The notes beneath the pieces are model-generated. The model saw only the letters and a list, made by a program, of their open reading frames with translations, was not told the DNA's origin and made no database searches. From Sipunculus nudus (taxonomy: Eukaryota; Annelida; Sipuncula; Golfingiida; Sipunculidae), in contig CM049308.1 of the NCBI GenBank assembly GCA_026874595.1, forward strand, positions 19,220,001-19,284,000: 64,000 nucleotides of DNA, in the 5' to 3' direction. The translations under genes were made by a program, and so were the position numbers. This document shows, one piece after another, positions 1 through 16,080 of the stretch (positions within the stretch are counted from its first letter, which is position 1; every line of letters starts with the position of its first letter).

Positions 1-59
1 TTGTTTACAACTGCGGTGGAAACACAAAATTTGGGGTTTTGTCCCCAAAGAAGTGTTGA
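1..59 (+). promoter_or_regulatory. Presumed 5' UTR next to the MLK start codon, with a hairpin
   Basis: This is the sequence just upstream of the first ATG. An in-frame TGA sits at 57-59, directly before the ATG at 60, so the reading frame cannot extend upstream within this exon. Bases 30-36 (TTTGGGG) pair perfectly with 43-49 (CCCCAAA) around a 6-base loop, leaving 10 bases before the start codon. Whether the transcript begins here or further upstream cannot be seen, and no TATA box or initiator is supported. Confidence 0.55.
29..50 (+). promoter_or_regulatory. Start-proximal 7-bp stem-loop
   Basis: TTTGGGG (30-36) and CCCCAAA (43-49) are perfect inverted repeats around TTTTGT, 10 bases upstream of the ATG. 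In an mRNA this could modestly impede scanning. Function is inference only. Confidence 0.35.
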
Positions 60-4885
<4,826 letters not shown>

Positions 4886-5233
4886 TATTATCCCCCGCTT
4901 CCACAGAATGGGGGACATTGACTTGGGTTTGTCTGTCTGTAAGGTTTTGTTTCCATGTGAAAATTTCCTAAATATTATCCGATTTCATTCAAATTTGGGT
5001 CAATGATGTGATTGGTTTTGTAGTGTCTTTCTTAAAATTTATGATCAACATTCAGCAGCTCAAAAACAAACCAAAAACACCTACAGAATATGTGAAGACA
5101 TCTTCAGGGGGCAATGACAATTAAACACAGCCACTATGACGTGGAGACCTCTTCAGGGGACAATAAAAACTAAAACATATTGATAGTGATAGGGCAAGGA
5201 GTGGGGGACATAAATTCCAGGAATTTGCTTGTT
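4886..5233 (-). mobile_element. Family F non-autonomous element, copy 1
   Basis: Read on the minus strand it begins AACAAGCAAATTCC, where AAATTCC-TGG-AATTT forms a small stem-loop. It then carries ATGTCCCCCA, and it ends near 4886 with a hairpin whose arms are TCCCCC and GGGGGA around 13 bases. The interior has an ATTATCCGATTTCATTCAAA segment shared with the copy at 52.6 kb. No coding capacity is seen. The design matches families A-E. Placement in the Helitron-like group is inference. Confidence 0.6.
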
Positions 5234-5480
5234 AATATGTACATAGACTCGATTAGAGTAAGCTAGAAATCACACTAATTCTGTAGATAAGATAGATTAA
5301 TGGCTAACTTCAAATTCAGCAGTCTTCAACTCATAGTTTACAGAGGATCACAGTCCAGGCATGATCCTTTTGATATTTACTTCATTAGAATGCATGCATT
5401 AATAATTGATTTGAATAATTATCAAATGTTTCACATTTTTTAGGCTGAGCCTCATGGTACATTGACCAGCTATCACCATG

Positions 5481-5568
5481 TTTTTTAGCGAACCTGTGAG
5501 CTTATGCGATGGTGCGGTGTCGTGTAACCATAGCTTTCTCATTAACGGCAGGAGCTAGCAACACAAAA
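5481..5568 (-). repeat. Extra 3' terminus of family D
   Basis: The end sequence TTTTTTAGCGAACCTGTGAG at 5481 recurs 88 bases later at 5569 with a few changes. Either one D element inserted next to the terminus of another, or the terminus was duplicated. Confidence 0.6.
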
Positions 5569-6378
5569 TTTTTTTAGCGACCCTGTGAGCTCATGCGATG
5601 GCGCAGCGTCGTCTGTCCATCGTTCGCCGTCCAGGGCTGGCTTTCCGCCGTCCATGGCTGTAAGTCAGAAACCGTCAGAGTTAGCAGCTCCAAATTACAT
5701 GTAAGAATTATTCACATGTGAAACTTGGTGCCCTGGAGCTTATTATATGGTTTCTGCATTAATTTAGATCTTATAGAGAAAAAGCTTAAAAACCTTTAAA
5801 AATCTTCTTCTTTGAAACCGTCCAGCCAAATTGTCCAATATTTCACAGAAATGATCCCTGGAACAATCTCTCTCAAGTTTGTTCGAATGGTTCCAGTTCG
5901 GAGATTTTTGGCCGAGTTACAGGAGGTTGAACTGATTCATCTGTCCAAAAAAGCACACTAAAATTAAAATCTCAGAAACGGCTAAAGTTATAATCACCAA
6001 ATATTATACCAATGTTTGTCACATATGTCATATCTGAAATTGAGGTATTGGTGGCGCTACCTACATTGATGTGTTTTTTACAAGCGAAAAGGTAATTTTA
6101 AACTCTTCTAGCTTATACACTGATTTATGATGAAACTGTTTAGCTGATTGGTTTACACTTTACAAGAATTATTCTATGGTAGGGTTCTGCCGGTTTTATA
6201 AGAATAGATTGGGTAAATACAGTTAAAAAAAAACATTGTAGCCAATTGAAAAAGGCTTTCTGTATTTGAAAACAGATTTGACAACATTTGACAAGTTTCA
6301 GCAGCCAAGTCAAGAGGTCACTCAGTACAAACAGGTGGGGTCCAGACATCACCATGGCAACTGACCTGGCTCTGGGGG

Positions 6379-6445
6379 GTGTCTAGACAATGTGTCTAGA
6401 TGTCTAGACACAGCATCTAGATGTCTAGACACAATGTTTAGATGC
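6379..6445. repeat. Cluster of TGTCTAGACA palindromes
   Basis: The 67-base segment repeats the 10-bp palindrome TGTCTAGACA and its halves (GTGTCTAGA, ATGTCTAGACAC, TCTAGATGTC) about five times with short spacers. It lies in the interior of family D copy 1 and has no counterpart seen in copy 2. Confidence 0.6.
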
Positions 6446-6527
6446 AGAATTCCCTGATTATTGGAACTATATCTTTCTACTGTTTGAAAAACACTTGGTT
6501 TGCATTTAAGTGAATTGGGTTTATCAT

Positions 6528-6731
6528 CAGGTCACATGTGAACTGCTGCGCCCTCATTTTTGGTTGACCTCTGACCTTTCCTCGCTGCCCAGCTTCCATT
6601 TGTGCATCTGTTTCCACACATAAACCCGCATATCTCAGGAACCGTTTGACCGATCAGGCTAAAAATTTTGCACAAACGCAGCCCTTTGATAGCCTTATAA
6701 CATACACTAAAAATGGTGGCGCCACCTGCAA
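6528..6731 (-). repeat. Family B core unit without termini inside family D
   Basis: From TCACATGTGAACTGCTG to GGTGGCGCCACCTGCAACC this is nearly identical to 8140-8343 of family B copy 1, but there is no B hairpin or AACTAG end. On its right it joins family D sequence (GATTTTTGGCTGAATTATGG) directly. Confidence 0.65.
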
Positions 6732-8002
6732 CCAATGATTTTTGGCTGAATTATGGAGATTGAATTGAGTCATTTTACCATATTTGTTAGCTGTGTTATG
6801 CTGTTACATCTACCCTGGCACCAATTTATCAGCATCTATTACATCATGCCACTAGACATTCAGATTTCAGGTTATCTTTGGTTTATATTGACAAGAAAGT
6901 ATTTTTAAAAACTTTTAAAAAATTTAGATTTATGATTTAAGTTATTCATCATACCAGGCAATGTTACAATCATGGATATTCTTCTCTCTGTGGCTATATA
7001 AAGACAACTGTTCTTGGATTATAAATTATTGGTATCCGTCCTCAGCTTAATTCAAGAATTTGCCATCAATGAGATATATCTGTATTTTAATTTTGCATTC
7101 ATTATGCATCCGTAATAATTTTACATATATTCCTGAATTTTTTTTTTTTAAGTCAGCTGAAAAGCATTTTGTATTGGGAAAATAAATTTCAAAGTTAATT
7201 CAAGTAAGGACCACTTTTGTGTACAGATGGCAGCACTTGGTTTTCCATTGGCAGATTGCCAGAGCCTTGATGTTGGCCATTAGCTAAGATGATGTCAGCT
7301 CTAAAAATAGTTTTGCACAGTGCCAGGATTGGAAGAAGTGCAGCCAGGTATAGGTCAAGAGTTCACTCAGTGCAGTAGCTGCATTCTATTTATAGCTTTG
7401 GCAGACTGCTCACTGCATCATATTTGGCACCAAAGTTCAGCCTGAATCTATTTATAGCTTTGGCAGACTGCCAACTGTGTCAGATTATGCAACAGGTCAA
7501 CAGTTCACTCAGTGCAGCTAGGTACAGGTCAAAAGTTCACTCAGTCTAGCCAGGTGCGGGTCAAGAGTTCACTCAGTGAAGTAGCTTGAGTCAGCAATTT
7601 GTCACAGGTCACTCGGGGGCAACTGCCATACTCACCTTAGCCTTGTCAGCCCAGTGCATCAAACTCTGGGGAAGTTTGATGTATTGGACTGATATTTTGA
7701 CCTGTCTATGCATTTTTGATGGTATTCTCATTTACAAGACAGGTGGTGCCACCTACATTGACCTTTGCAGTGTATGCTCCTGCTTATTTATACAGAGGAA
7801 TTTGATACATCAGCCTAAAATTGGGCATGTTTATACATATTGGGAAGCTTTATAATGTACAAGACTGGCGCCACCTATAATAATTTTTGCACAGTGTATG
7901 TCCCTGCTTATTTCACAGGAGGGGTTTGACATATCAGTCTGACATTGGGCATATTTATATATCTCTTCGTTGAATATAAGACTGGTGGTGCCAGCTACAA
8001 TC

Positions 8003-9193
8003 ATTGTATCCACCAAAACAGAGTCTTGCTAATACTATGTTTTCAGTCGGATGCTGACGCTGCCTCCATCACCACATAAGTTTCAGGAGAACTCCTCCAT
8101 AACCACTGGGCAGATTTTTAAAAAATTCGGAATTATGATCGGTCACATGTGAACTGCTGTGTCCTCATTTTTGGTTGACCTCTGACCTTTCCTTGCTGCC
8201 CAGCTTCCATTTGTGCGTCTGTTTCAACACATAAACCCACATATCTCGGGAACCGTTTGACCGATCAGGCTAAAAATTTTGCACAAATGTAGCCCTTTGA
8301 TAGCTTTATAACATACACTAAAAATGGTGGCGCCACCTGCAACCATTTTTGCACAGCATCCATCTTTTCATCTGCCTTGGAATAATATCACTCATATCTC
8401 AGCAGTGGTTTGACTTTTCCACCTGAAATTTTGCAGGTTTATACATCCTGGACAGTTTTCTGGATTTTATGACAGGTGGCGCCACCTACATTCAGGTTTA
8501 TTCTGCAGACATCCAAGCTCATATCTCAGGAACCGTTTGACCGATTGGGCCAAAATTTTGCATGTGTATAGATGTCACATAGCTCTTCATCATAGGCATA
8601 ACTGGTGGCGCCACCTGCAACCATTTATGCACAGCATCCATCTGTTCATCTGCCTTAGGATAAAATCACTCATATCTCAGAAGTGGTTTGACTTATCCAC
8701 CTGAAATTTTGCAGGTTTATACATCCTGGACAATTTTCTCAATTTTATGACAGGTGCCACCACCTACATTCACATTTACTCTGCAGACATCCAAGCTCAT
8801 ATCTCGGGAACCTTTTGACCGATTTGGACAAAATTTTGCATGTGTATAGATCTCGCATAGCTCTTCATCATAGGCAAAACTGGTGGCGCCACCTGCAACC
8901 ACTTATGTACAGCGTCCATCTGTTCATCTGCTTTGGGATAAAATCACTCCTATCTCAGAAGTGGTTTGACTTATCCACCTGAAATTTTGCAGGTTTATAC
9001 ATCCTGGACAATTTTCTCAATTTTATGACAGGTGCCACCACCTACATTCACGTTTACGCTGGAGACATCCATGCTAATATGCAACACACCTCACTCTATT
9101 TCCCTTGCCACTTAATCCATGCCTCACTTCACCCGTCCCACTCTGATTTCTGCGGATACACATAGTCGCTTGTCGACTACCCATATTCTGGTT
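8003..9193 (-). mobile_element. Family B element, copy 1 (degenerate)
   Basis: The right end in reverse is AACCAGAATATGGGTAGTCG, then ACAAGCGACTAC, closing a GTAGTCG/CGACTAC stem-loop, then GTATCCGCAGAAA. The left end carries a decayed hairpin (GTATCCACCAAAAC ... AATAC at 8006-8035). Between them are core units with several copies of GGTGGCGCCACCT, for example at 8326, 8475, 8604 and 8882. It sits inside family D copy 1. Confidence 0.7.
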
Positions 9194-9365
9194 TTAAAAT
9201 GTCCTAGTCTGAAACTTGCAGGTTGGAAACGTCCATTTTGCTGAAATCATTATGACTAAGGTAGATATGCAGGACTTAAGAGGATCAATATTAAATTTTA
9301 AAAATAAACCTCCATTCATACTCCTAAACTTTGCACAGGTTCGCATTAGGCCTGTAGGCCTTGTT

Positions 9366-10455
9366 TTTAGGTATGACAAAGATTGATACTTCTTGGAGAC
9401 CTAAAACAAGGTCATTGTGACCTCCTTTTCTTGAACCTTTTATCAAATTTATAATTGTGATCCATGAGGTTGAAATTCACCAATTGTTGTTTAGTTTGAC
9501 TCCTCACACATCAGTTGTATTTTGTAAAAATAAAGCAAAAACCAAAGCAGCAGGTCACAATGAAGAGAGTTAAGACAAAGAGGGTTTTGTTTCCGTAGGT
9601 GTTTTAAAAGCAGGTAGTGTAAGGATCAAGTAGTACTCTGCATAACACTAAGACAGGTTAATTATATCAATTATCAGCAGATGACCTAATGGACTCTTTA
9701 CAGAGTAGCACAGGGAGCGGCTTATTGCAATATTCTTTGAGAACCGGTACAAGGAAGTTGAGATATTGGCCCAGTATATGTGATGATAAATATATTGAAT
9801 AACATCTTAAATTTAATACCAGGCCTCACTTTACCTCAATATATTTCCCAAGATATTAATAACACAGTGCTCTTACTGAATACATTATTTTGCCCTTCTG
9901 TTTCAAAGACAATCAGTAATGCTGTTGTAATATTTCCAGGAATGACCCGGTATTTTTGTTCGGACAACAAGCTCTGATCAGATTAAGAGATTCATTGTTC
10001 CCACTGCATGCAGTATCTAGTAATTGTGCTGCCACCATCATTTAAAGGCCTGTCTGTGAGCATTTATTTGACATATTTTTCCAGAAGTTTATACTCTCCA
10101 AGGTAAATGTGAATGGTAGCTAGTTGACTGGACATTGTTTGTGTAAATGGCATGTTAGCAATTGCAGCACACAGAAGTAATCAGACTTGTTACAGTTTGG
10201 TCTCAGGCTGGCCATAAGGCTTTTCGCTTCAAGCAATATAAAGCTCTAGAATATATATATCTAGTATAAAGCTCTAGAATCAAGGAATAGGTGCAAAATG
10301 TTTGAGTAAGAGCAGCAAAATAAAACACATCTTGTTAACGCTTCACAAATCTTAAGTATTGTATGGGCTCTGCTCTTTTAGAAAGTCATATTGTGTATAA
10401 TCATAAATAAAACATTTGGTTACCATATTACTGTGTTTAATTTATTCATAATCTC
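9366..10455. other. Intronic stretch with nothing recognised
   Basis: AT-rich sequence with no splice-bounded coding frame and no member of the repeat families seen elsewhere in the window. Confidence 0.4.
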
Positions 10456-10757
10456 AGGTCCTAGTAGAGACTACAATCGGAGTTTGTCCTAGTAGAAGCT
10501 CTGATCCAACTAGTACATTTATATAGGATTGGAGTTTGTCCTAATAGAACGCAGATTCTACTAGTAGAAAGTCTAATTATGTTTTGGTCTCTGGTTGATT
10601 GGAGTTTGTCCTAGTAGAGGCTATGATCGGAGTTTGTCCTAGTAGAATCGCCTATCCTACTAGTAGAAAGTCTGATCGGAGTTTCTCCTAGTAGAAAGTC
10701 CGATCGGACTTCGTCCTAGTAGGATCGACGATTCTACTGGATCGGAGTTTGTCCTGT
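10456..10757 (+). repeat. Irregular tandem repeats of GGAGTTTGTCCTAGTAGA
   Basis: About seven copies of GGAGTTTGTCCTA with spacing from roughly 28 to 70 bases begin at 10479, 10530, 10600, 10629, 10678, 10706 and 10744. Between them are palindromic CTACTAGTAG segments and GATCGGA joints. Copies differ by point changes. The source family is unknown. Confidence 0.7.
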
Positions 10758-10823
10758 GACATATATATTTTTCCGTTAGCTAATACTTTTGTTTTTGTCT
10801 TAGAAAATGTTTCTTAACAAGTC

Positions 10824-11655
10824 CAGAGAATAATGCTGGGCGGGCCGTACACCTGAAAGGGGGGTGGTGCACGGAATATTTAATCTTTCATATTTTTAAA
10901 GACATGATTCATGATTTTTCAGCTGCATGAACAAATCATTAGTAATATTAAAAGTATAATAATTAATTTCCAATAATCCGACAGCAATGCCGCCACTGAG
11001 AGCAAATTTTTTTGTAAACCACCGTGGTGAACTCCTGTCAGTTCAGATTCAGTCAGTCAGGATTTGTTGCAGATTACTTCCATATCATACAGGTATAAGA
11101 AGGGACTGTATTAAGTTTTTTGCGCTTAAAACCGGATACCAAACATCATATTCCACTTCTCTACAGCAGTTAAGCCTTATAAGGAACTTTGACCTTTCAA
11201 GTATATTGGAATATTCACATCGATCATCAATTATTGTCAATCAAACCTTTTTGCGCGTAATGTGTATTCATAGTAGCTGATATCAACATTAGTCTTTTTT
11301 ACAGATACAAGGTGGCGCTACAATAGCAGCTACATTCATTTTTTTGTACCAAATTCTATTCATTGACATTCAGTAAATACGGCACATTGTGAAAGAGTAC
11401 CTTCTATTAAATATTCATTTTAGGCGCCACTGGATGTCATCTAGTGTTGCAGACGTACACTCGGATATATCCGACAGGGGTTACTAATTGTAATACAGGT
11501 AAAACACCTTGAGATTACCTTACATGCTTGTCTTTTTGTTCATGGCTTAATCAATTTAAAAATATTGCTGCTGGGAGGCATTGACACTTTCCAGTCAAGC
11601 GCTGGGCGGCAGGAAACACTGCCGTGCGCACCCGCCCAGCGTGGGCACATCCCTG
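10824..11655 (-). mobile_element. 0.83-kb TIR DNA transposon, copy 2 (damaged terminus)
   Basis: The right end is GCACATCCCTG (11645-11655). The left end keeps CAG then skips to AGAATAATGCTGGGCGGG, so most of that inverted repeat is deleted. Flanks CAAGTC (10818-10823) and CAAGTG (11656-11661) suggest a 6-bp target duplication. The interior aligns base for base, in opposite orientation, with 27534-28371. A 97-codon frame at 10987-11280 is not preserved in the other copy, which is frameshifted by two bases, so I do not call it a gene. Confidence 0.7.
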
Positions 11656-12026
11656 CAAGTGTTAGTCAAGAATAAAAAAAAAGTGTGATGGACATCATTT
11701 CAGGATCAAATATAAAGACCTGTGGTTCTCCTTACCCCAAAACAGAATGAGGCCAATGAAAATTGTTCTCTTGGTTTTTTCAAGACAGAACGATTTAGTG
11801 TATGAAGTATTTACTTGTTTGTTACTTTGGCCTGAGAACCAAAGGCAGCTGATGGGAGACAATTCATTTCCAGATGTCATTTCAGCTAAAAGGTCAGGTA
11901 GTCTGCCAGAGCACTATTTCAGCAGCTGATATCCTGTGATTTTCAGTGGTCATTGTCTCTTGCAGCCCACTGCTGTGTTCAACTATTTTCAGACAGTTGT
12001 ATATTAGAGTCATTCCATGTCAGATC

Positions 12027-14637
12027 TTTTTAGCTCAGCTGACTATAAGTCATCTGAGCTATAGTCGTGGTCCATTGTCCGTCGTCCGTCTGTCTGTCCG
12101 TCCGTCCGTCCGTCCGTAGATGTGGCACGTTTTGAAACCGTAAGACCTAGGAATCCAAAATTCAGCATAATGTTAGATGTCCCCAAGATCTCCTACCAAG
12201 CCGAAAACTGGGTCTTTGCGACTTCATTCCTTTGAGAAATTAAGGAAAAACCTCAATTTTTTATTAAAAACCTATTTTCACACTTTAGGAATGCCTAATA
12301 TCAAAACCACTCATCTGTTTTTCCTCATATTTCCTATAAATAATCCTCTATATAATTCCTATGTACATGCCAAAAATTAGGTCTGTATTATTTAATTTAA
12401 AAAAGTTATGGGCCAAAACATAATGCATTTTGTAAATAATCAGGAAAGAAATTTTATCACCTAACACAAAACTTGTTAAAGCTAAGCACTTTTTTTCCAG
12501 TAATATTACTTTTATTAATCAAAATTAAATTGTATACCCAAAATTAGATCAAAATCTTTTAAATTTTTAAAAATATTAGCAAAAATAAAAAATTGGTACC
12601 TTAAATTTTGCCCAACTTTGACCATGGCACGTTTTTTTGCTGTAACTGCTGTGGATTTAATTATCACAGCATGTTTTTGTTAGCATTTCAACTGATAACA
12701 CCAAAAATAAGAAACTTGTTGATCAAAAACTGTAGATTTTATTCAAGTTTTCAAGCACCATGTCACATATTGCTAGTGTTATGCAGTTTGCTAGAGCTCA
12801 GCTCCCGAGCTTCAGCTATAAGTTCCTTAAATTTGGCATACAGTTAGATTTCTCCAAAATCCCCTACCATGCCAAGAATTTGGTCACTAGGACTTAATTC
12901 CTTCGAGATATCAATGAAAAACTTCATTTTTCCATTAAAAACCCAATGTTACACTTTAAGACTGCCTAATATCAAAACCACTGATCTGACTTTGATTATA
13001 TATAATATACATATTTTTCTATACATTCACTATGCACATGCCAGAAATGATGTCAGTATTGTGTATTTTTTTTTAAGTTATGGGCCCAAACATAATGCAC
13101 TTTGTAAAAAATCAAGAAATATATTTACTCCCTTAACAAGGGCATTGCTGAAGCTAGAGATCTTTTTTGTCAGGGATGTAACATTATTTAATCAAGATTC
13201 AATTGAATACCCAAAATTAGTTCTGAATTTTTCAAATTTTATAAGTTATTAGTATAAATATAAAATTAGTACCTTAAATTTTGCCCAACTGTGACCATGG
13301 CACTTTTGTTTCCCGTGAGCATTGTTGATATAATTTTCATATCATGCACACATAAGGATTTCAGCTTTTTAGTTTAGAAAGCTGAAAGAAATTTGCCAAA
13401 TATAGTAGCTTTTATTAATGTTTTTTATGAGACCCTGTCAGACTTTGGCTCTCTCCAGCCCACTTGAGTCACCTGTATGTTGACCTTGTTGACCTTTCAT
13501 CAAATTATGCACGCTTGAGGGGAGAATCCAGGCAGCTTATGGCCAGCCACAGTTGATCCAGGTGTTCAACCCAACTCATCTAGTAGTTTTAACCAACAAC
13601 ATAACAATAAACAATAAATTAATAAATTTTTATTGGTTTTTAATAACAAATTAAAGAAAAATAGAAAAGGAATTTGTTAGTTTATAATAACAGGAAATTA
13701 ACTTGCAGTTACTGATGATATAAGAATCTTGTATCGATGGGTAGAATGTCACATATTCCAAATAACACCATGCAGTCACCTATGGCATTTTTCAGTTCAT
13801 TCTTAATGATAAAGAAGTAAATCATATTATTCATTACTAATCATTAAGGATTATATGAAGGAAATTAATGATAGACAAAGATGCAGTTGATAATATTAAT
13901 CTAGATTCCTACTGTGTCTAGTGTGTACATTGATGTGAAATTAGTCCAAAATGAATTTTTTACAGTTATTTTTTAATATGAATAAAAGCCATAAAACCAG
14001 GTACTTATGATCATTATTTAATTTTGTATATTCTGGATTCTCAACATCATTGTTTGGTGAAAACTGAATAAATACCAGACATGGTGCGAATACTTTATAA
14101 TTGTATTTAAATACGAATATGATTATGTACTCCATTATAAAATTTCTTGCATAAAGAATGGGAATTCAGGTAAAAATGAAAGTATATGAATACTCATGCA
14201 AATACTTTCAAAATGTATTAATGAATGCATTCATGAATATATTCTTTAATATTATTTTAATAATCATATCAGTTATATTTCATTTTAAAAAATCATATGA
14301 TTCTCTTATTATTTTTAATAAAAATTATATTTGGGACAATATTTGTAATTTTTTTTAATAAATAGTTAAACTCTTATATTATATGTTCTGCTTATAAGTT
14401 ATATGGCCAAGTCAAAATCTGTGTGACAGTAGTACTCCATTTGTTAATAAAATAAATGAAATCAATCCTCTTCCCTGTCTCCAAAGGTACTATCAAAATC
14501 ATACATAAGCTAAACAACAACAACTCATAATACAGCTTATATTTATTACCACACAAAACCAGCATGTGCCTCATTTCTAAATAATATTTTTTTATCATAT
14601 ATAACAGCTGAGCGTCGTGACCCATAGGTCCCTTGTT
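12027..14637 (-). mobile_element. Family A element, copy 1
   Basis: Read on the minus strand it begins AACAAGGGACCTATGGGTCA, giving a GACC-TATG-GGTC stem-loop. GCTCAGCTG follows, then about 1 kb of AT-rich sequence and two related core units of roughly 0.7 kb. A GGAC microsatellite (12071-12118) comes next, and the 3' hairpin at 12032-12060 has AGCTCAGCTGAC paired with GTCATCTGAGCT around TATAA, then an A-run. GCTCAGCTG is the inverted partner of the hairpin arm. Copies at 17.3 and 36.3 kb are near-identical along the full length. No transposase is seen. Confidence 0.75.
14392..14625 (-). other. Short frame conserved in three family A copies
   Basis: A 77-codon frame starts in the terminal sequence (MGHDAQLLYMIKKYYLEMRH...) and is matched at 36293-36526 and within 19686-20045 with a few substitutions. 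It has no recognised domain. Because the three copies are near-identical DNA, its survival is weak evidence for coding. Confidence 0.2.
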
Positions 14638-15238
14638 TTTTTTTTTTTATTTCAATTTTTTAGTATGCTTTACACTTTTATTAAAAATTATGTAATTTAC
14701 CATACACATTGTATGTAAAATTTATTACTGGTAGTCCTGTCTGGCCAATGTATCTACTATTTCAGGCTTTGGTTCACCCACGGTAGTTATACTCTACCTA
14801 ACCCTTGCCATGCCATGTTGTACAATCTTTGGATTTCAGTTTCTATCTGTTGGGAAAAACTGTAATATTGACCATGTTTTGGTAATAGTGGTCAAGTTCT
14901 TTAGCACACATTAATTTATAAAAGTTCAGAATTGCTCATGTTGGTGTCTGTAGTCTTGTTTGTGCATTGTGACAATGCACTTCTGTCTTCTCTGTTGATA
15001 TATGATTTATGTACAAATGTTAAAGCAGTTCCAGAACTATATCCAGCTCCACTCCAGATAGGAACTTCTAGAGGGATTTCTATATTTTTCTTATGTCATA
15101 GGGTGATTGTACCATCATCATATATTTCTTTAGTTCAGTGAATGTCCAAGTGTCCATGATCCTCACATTTCAGATCCGCAGTCCCCTTGTGCAAAGTTTA
15201 TTCACTTATATATATATATATATAAAATTGTCTAACAT

Positions 15239-15272
15239 CAGCTGAGCATCGTGACTCAAGGGTCACTTTGTT
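15239..15272 (-). repeat. Isolated 5' terminus of family A
   Basis: CAGCTGAGCATCGTGACTCA followed by AGGGTCACTTTGTT matches the AACAAGG end of family A with a few changes. No matching hairpin end is found in 14.6-15.2 kb, so this is a remnant. Confidence 0.6.
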
Positions 15273-15942
15273 AATATCAGGCCCTGCAAACCAATGTAAC
15301 CTTATGTAAGTTTTGTAGTCCTGAGTGGAAGGATGCTTTCCATTGACTTTAACCATCATCAGAGGAGGAATGTTAGTCAGATCAATAGTGAGAACGTGGG
15401 ATGAATTTGATGCAATGATCCCTGGCATCCCACTGACCTGCACACAGGTCCATTACAAGGCATCAAAAGTATCAAAGCAATTCTTGGTGTATTCCCAGCA
15501 GCCATGTTGGTTTACGTAGCAGTTAAATGTAGAAAGGATAATTTAGAAAGACATTTTGGATAGCATATTTGGTTAATTCTGTTTTTAATATTGAGAAACA
15601 AGCAAGAAAGCCCATTCTTATGGTAGAAGGTAGAGAAGGTATTTTGTCAATTTCTAATTAGAGTTAGTTTAGTTTCTAATCTATTTTATTAAAAAAAAGT
15701 GAGTGTTTAATCTACCATGCCATTCATAACATACTGTTATCTGAAATTGTCCTATCTTAATTATGTATGTCCATAATATAAACAGTGGATGACATGTTAA
15801 ATATTTTTACTCTATGCTGCTCAGATTGAGACTGGAGGGGGATTCATTACCACCAAAGTTTGACATCTCGATCTCCTGTATCTGACTTAATTTGTGGTTG
15901 TCTAAACATTGTACTAATAAGCCCCTGGTACACTAAACTTTA

Positions 15943-16080
15943 CAGGGTGCAAAATAGAGGGTGCACACGTGCACTCTTGAATGTACATTTTCTTTTGTGC
16001 AGGTAGAAGTCAGGTACTGAGGGTGCACTCACGTATTACAAACTAATGAAAAAACGTTGGTGCAGTATCTTATTTTTTCG
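15943..16080 (+). repeat. Dispersed repeat, partner of 1532-1680
   Basis: The reverse complement contains AATAAGATACTGCACCAAC, GTGCACCCTCAGTA, ACTTCTACCTGCAC and AAAGAAAATGTACATTC, collinear with 1532-1680. Confidence 0.6.

Larger units (their letters stand above)
5569..9365 (-). mobile_element. Family D element, copy 1, with nested family B element
   Basis: The right edge read in reverse is AACAAGGCCTACAGGCCTAA followed by TGCGAACCTGTG. The left edge is TTTTTAGCGACCCTGTGAGC. GCGAACCTGTG at the right end is the inverted partner of the left-end motif, giving a subterminal inverted repeat. Core segments (5800-6130, 6740-6900, 7340-7640) match the copy at 43.0-45.4 kb in the same order. Family B copy 1 interrupts it at 8003-9193, and an extra B core unit lies at 6528-6731. 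No ORF of transposase type is seen. Confidence 0.65.

Noticed and set aside
10987-11280. 97-codon frame as a transposase or host gene
   Set aside because: It has no recognised domain, and the corresponding region of the second transposon copy is shifted by a 2-base indel.
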